This document shows, in pieces, positions 63,207 to 64,000 of a stretch of 64,000 nt of DNA. Origin of the DNA: Flavobacterium dankookense (lineage in GTDB: Bacteria; Bacteroidota; Bacteroidia; Flavobacteriales; Flavobacteriaceae); NCBI RefSeq assembly GCF_004362665.1, contig NZ_SNXR01000011.1, positions 186,001 through 250,000 on the forward strand. Direction: 5' to 3'. Every line of letters starts with the position of its first letter. The first letter of the stretch is position 1. The translations under genes were made by a program, and so were the position numbers. Under the pieces are notes generated by a model. The model was not told where the DNA came from, did not search any database, and saw only the letters and a list, made by a program, of their open reading frames with translations.

Positions 63207-64000
63207 ATGAAAAAAATAGTTTGTATTATTTGTCTTCCTTTCTTTTTTGTGAGTTGTAAATCAGGTAAAGATGCTGTAATCATTTCTTTTAACTCTATTA
63301 CGATTGACACGCTCTTGCATGATAAAATTAGCATTAGGGCAATTGAAGTTGATAATGATAAACTTTGGTATGCTGCTGACAAAAACAGGTTTGGATTTTA
63401 TGATTTTAAAACCAAGAAAAATAAAGAAATTACAATAAAAAGTGATAGCATCAATAAAGAATTTAGAAGCATAGCTCAAAACAAAGAGTATGTTTTTATA
63501 GCTAATATTGGTAATCCAGCTAACATCTTTAAAATTAGTAAAATTGATTTATCAGTTAAACGTGTTTATACCGAAGTCCACGAAAAAGTATTTTATGATA
63601 GTATGAATTTTTGGAACGAAAAAGAAGGAATACTAATAGGCGATCCAATTGATAACTGTTTATCTATACTTATCACTCGCGATGGTGGAACTACTTGGAA
63701 CAAAATACCTTGCGCAAATTTACCTAAAACGTTTGATGGTGAAGCGGCTTTTGCGGCTAGTAACACAAATGTTATGATTAAAGAAAACGATTGTTGGATA
63801 GTTTCAGGCGGAAAAAAATCTAGAGTTTTTCATTCTTCTGATAAAGGAACTATATGGAAAGTACATGAAACATCAATTGTTCAAGGAGATGCAATGACAG
63901 GAATTTTCACGGCAGATTTTTATAATAAAAAAAAAGGTTTCGTCGCAGGAGGAAATTACGAGAAGTTAGAGCAGAATTTTAAAAATAAAGCTATAACAAA
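63207..64000 (+). CDS. YCF48-like lipoprotein, 3' part cut by window edge
   Basis: At least 264 residues, open to the right edge. A lipoprotein signal ends in FVSC (Cys17). SILITRDGGTTWNKIP and VFHSSDKGTIWKVHE are BNR/YCF48-type propeller repeats, and KGFVAGGNYE is near the edge. In flavobacteria such proteins are labelled oxidoreductase, which these repeats do not support. A near-consensus box (TATATTCG, 63178-63185) ends 21 bases before the start. Confidence 0.8.
   Translation, partial: MKKIVCIICLPFFFVSCKSGKDAVIISFNSITIDTLLHDKISIRAIEVDNDKLWYAADKNRFGFYDFKTKKNKEITIKSDSINKEFRSIAQNKEYVFIANIGNPANIFKISKIDLSVKRVYTEVHEKVFYDSMNFWNEKEGILIGDPIDNCLSILITRDGGTTWNKIPCANLPKTFDGEAAFAASNTNVMIKENDCWIVSGGKKSRVFHSSDKGTIWKVHETSIVQGDAMTGIFTADFYNKKKGFVAGGNYEKLEQNFKNKAIT

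Overview
The window reads as chromosomal DNA of a Flavobacterium-like member of the Bacteroidota. It is AT-rich. Upstream regions carry the Bacteroidota promoter pattern TTG...TAnnTTTG. Two products end in type IX secretion (T9SS) type-A sorting domains, and the gene set includes BshA (bacillithiol), a RimB-like/RimK fusion, DUF349, DUF4159, a flavobacterial TamB and an LptD-type assembly protein. I count 55 protein genes (one cut by the right edge), packed so tightly that no gene-free stretch exceeds 300 bases; the longest is 37114-37378 between clpC and gyrA. I see no rRNA, tRNA, insertion sequence, prophage or CRISPR array. The window looks like core genome.

Layout. 78-2361 (+): rhodanese, type II NADH dehydrogenase, VanX-type dipeptidase lipoprotein. 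2358-9715 (-): tsaD, rsmE, a T9SS-sorted protein, DUF4159, an AI-2E/PerM-type permease, a THUMP-like methyltransferase and a small exported protein. 9806-17861 (+): tamB, then a central carbon block of pfkA, gap, an N-acetylglucosamine-kinase-type enzyme and mgsA. 17893-21002 (-): ridA and lptD. 21114-31190 (+): N-acetylmuramoyl amidase, MlaD-type protein, a split Fe-S electron-transfer pair around a HAD-like gene, a conserved unknown, a GH3/beta-lactamase-fold fusion, bshA and a small lipoprotein. 31245-31908 (-): DUF6364/PIN toxin-antitoxin pair. 32056-37113: lipoprotein (+), DUF1304, RimB-RimK fusion and clpC (-). 37379-41323 (+): gyrA and a TPR protein. 41374-46248 (-): M28 peptidase with beta-propeller and PDZ, DCC thiol oxidoreductase, MutS2. 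46333-47001 (+): ung. 47005-53117 (-): surface proteins, transglutaminase-like protein, cytoplasmic binding protein, acetyltransferase, nucleoside phosphorylase, SUI1, 2OG-Fe(II) oxygenase. 53343-54907 (+): pyrR-pyrB. 54937-63070 (-): DUF349 protein, secreted endonuclease I, RsmB-type methyltransferase, Kup, a repeat-tailed exported protein. 63207-edge (+): partial YCF48-like lipoprotein.

Shared themes are envelope building (TamB, LptD, MlaD, amidase, GH3 fusion, VanX-type peptidase), glycolysis with its methylglyoxal bypass, low-molecular-weight thiol redox, rRNA/tRNA modification and DNA maintenance.

The least explained material is between the genes. At least seven different small repeat or inverted-repeat elements sit in spacers: a GC-rich nested hairpin (50764-50831), a 75% GC island (53878-53905), a 7-bp tandem array (48231-48299), two facing 8-bp-period arrays (50110-50205), a 19-nt-arm inverted repeat (34481-34546), a perfect 17-bp hairpin (52102-52143) and a thrice-repeated AT-rich motif (25141, 48212, 53916). 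These are the best candidates for undescribed biology here. No gene cluster looks like a wholly new system.
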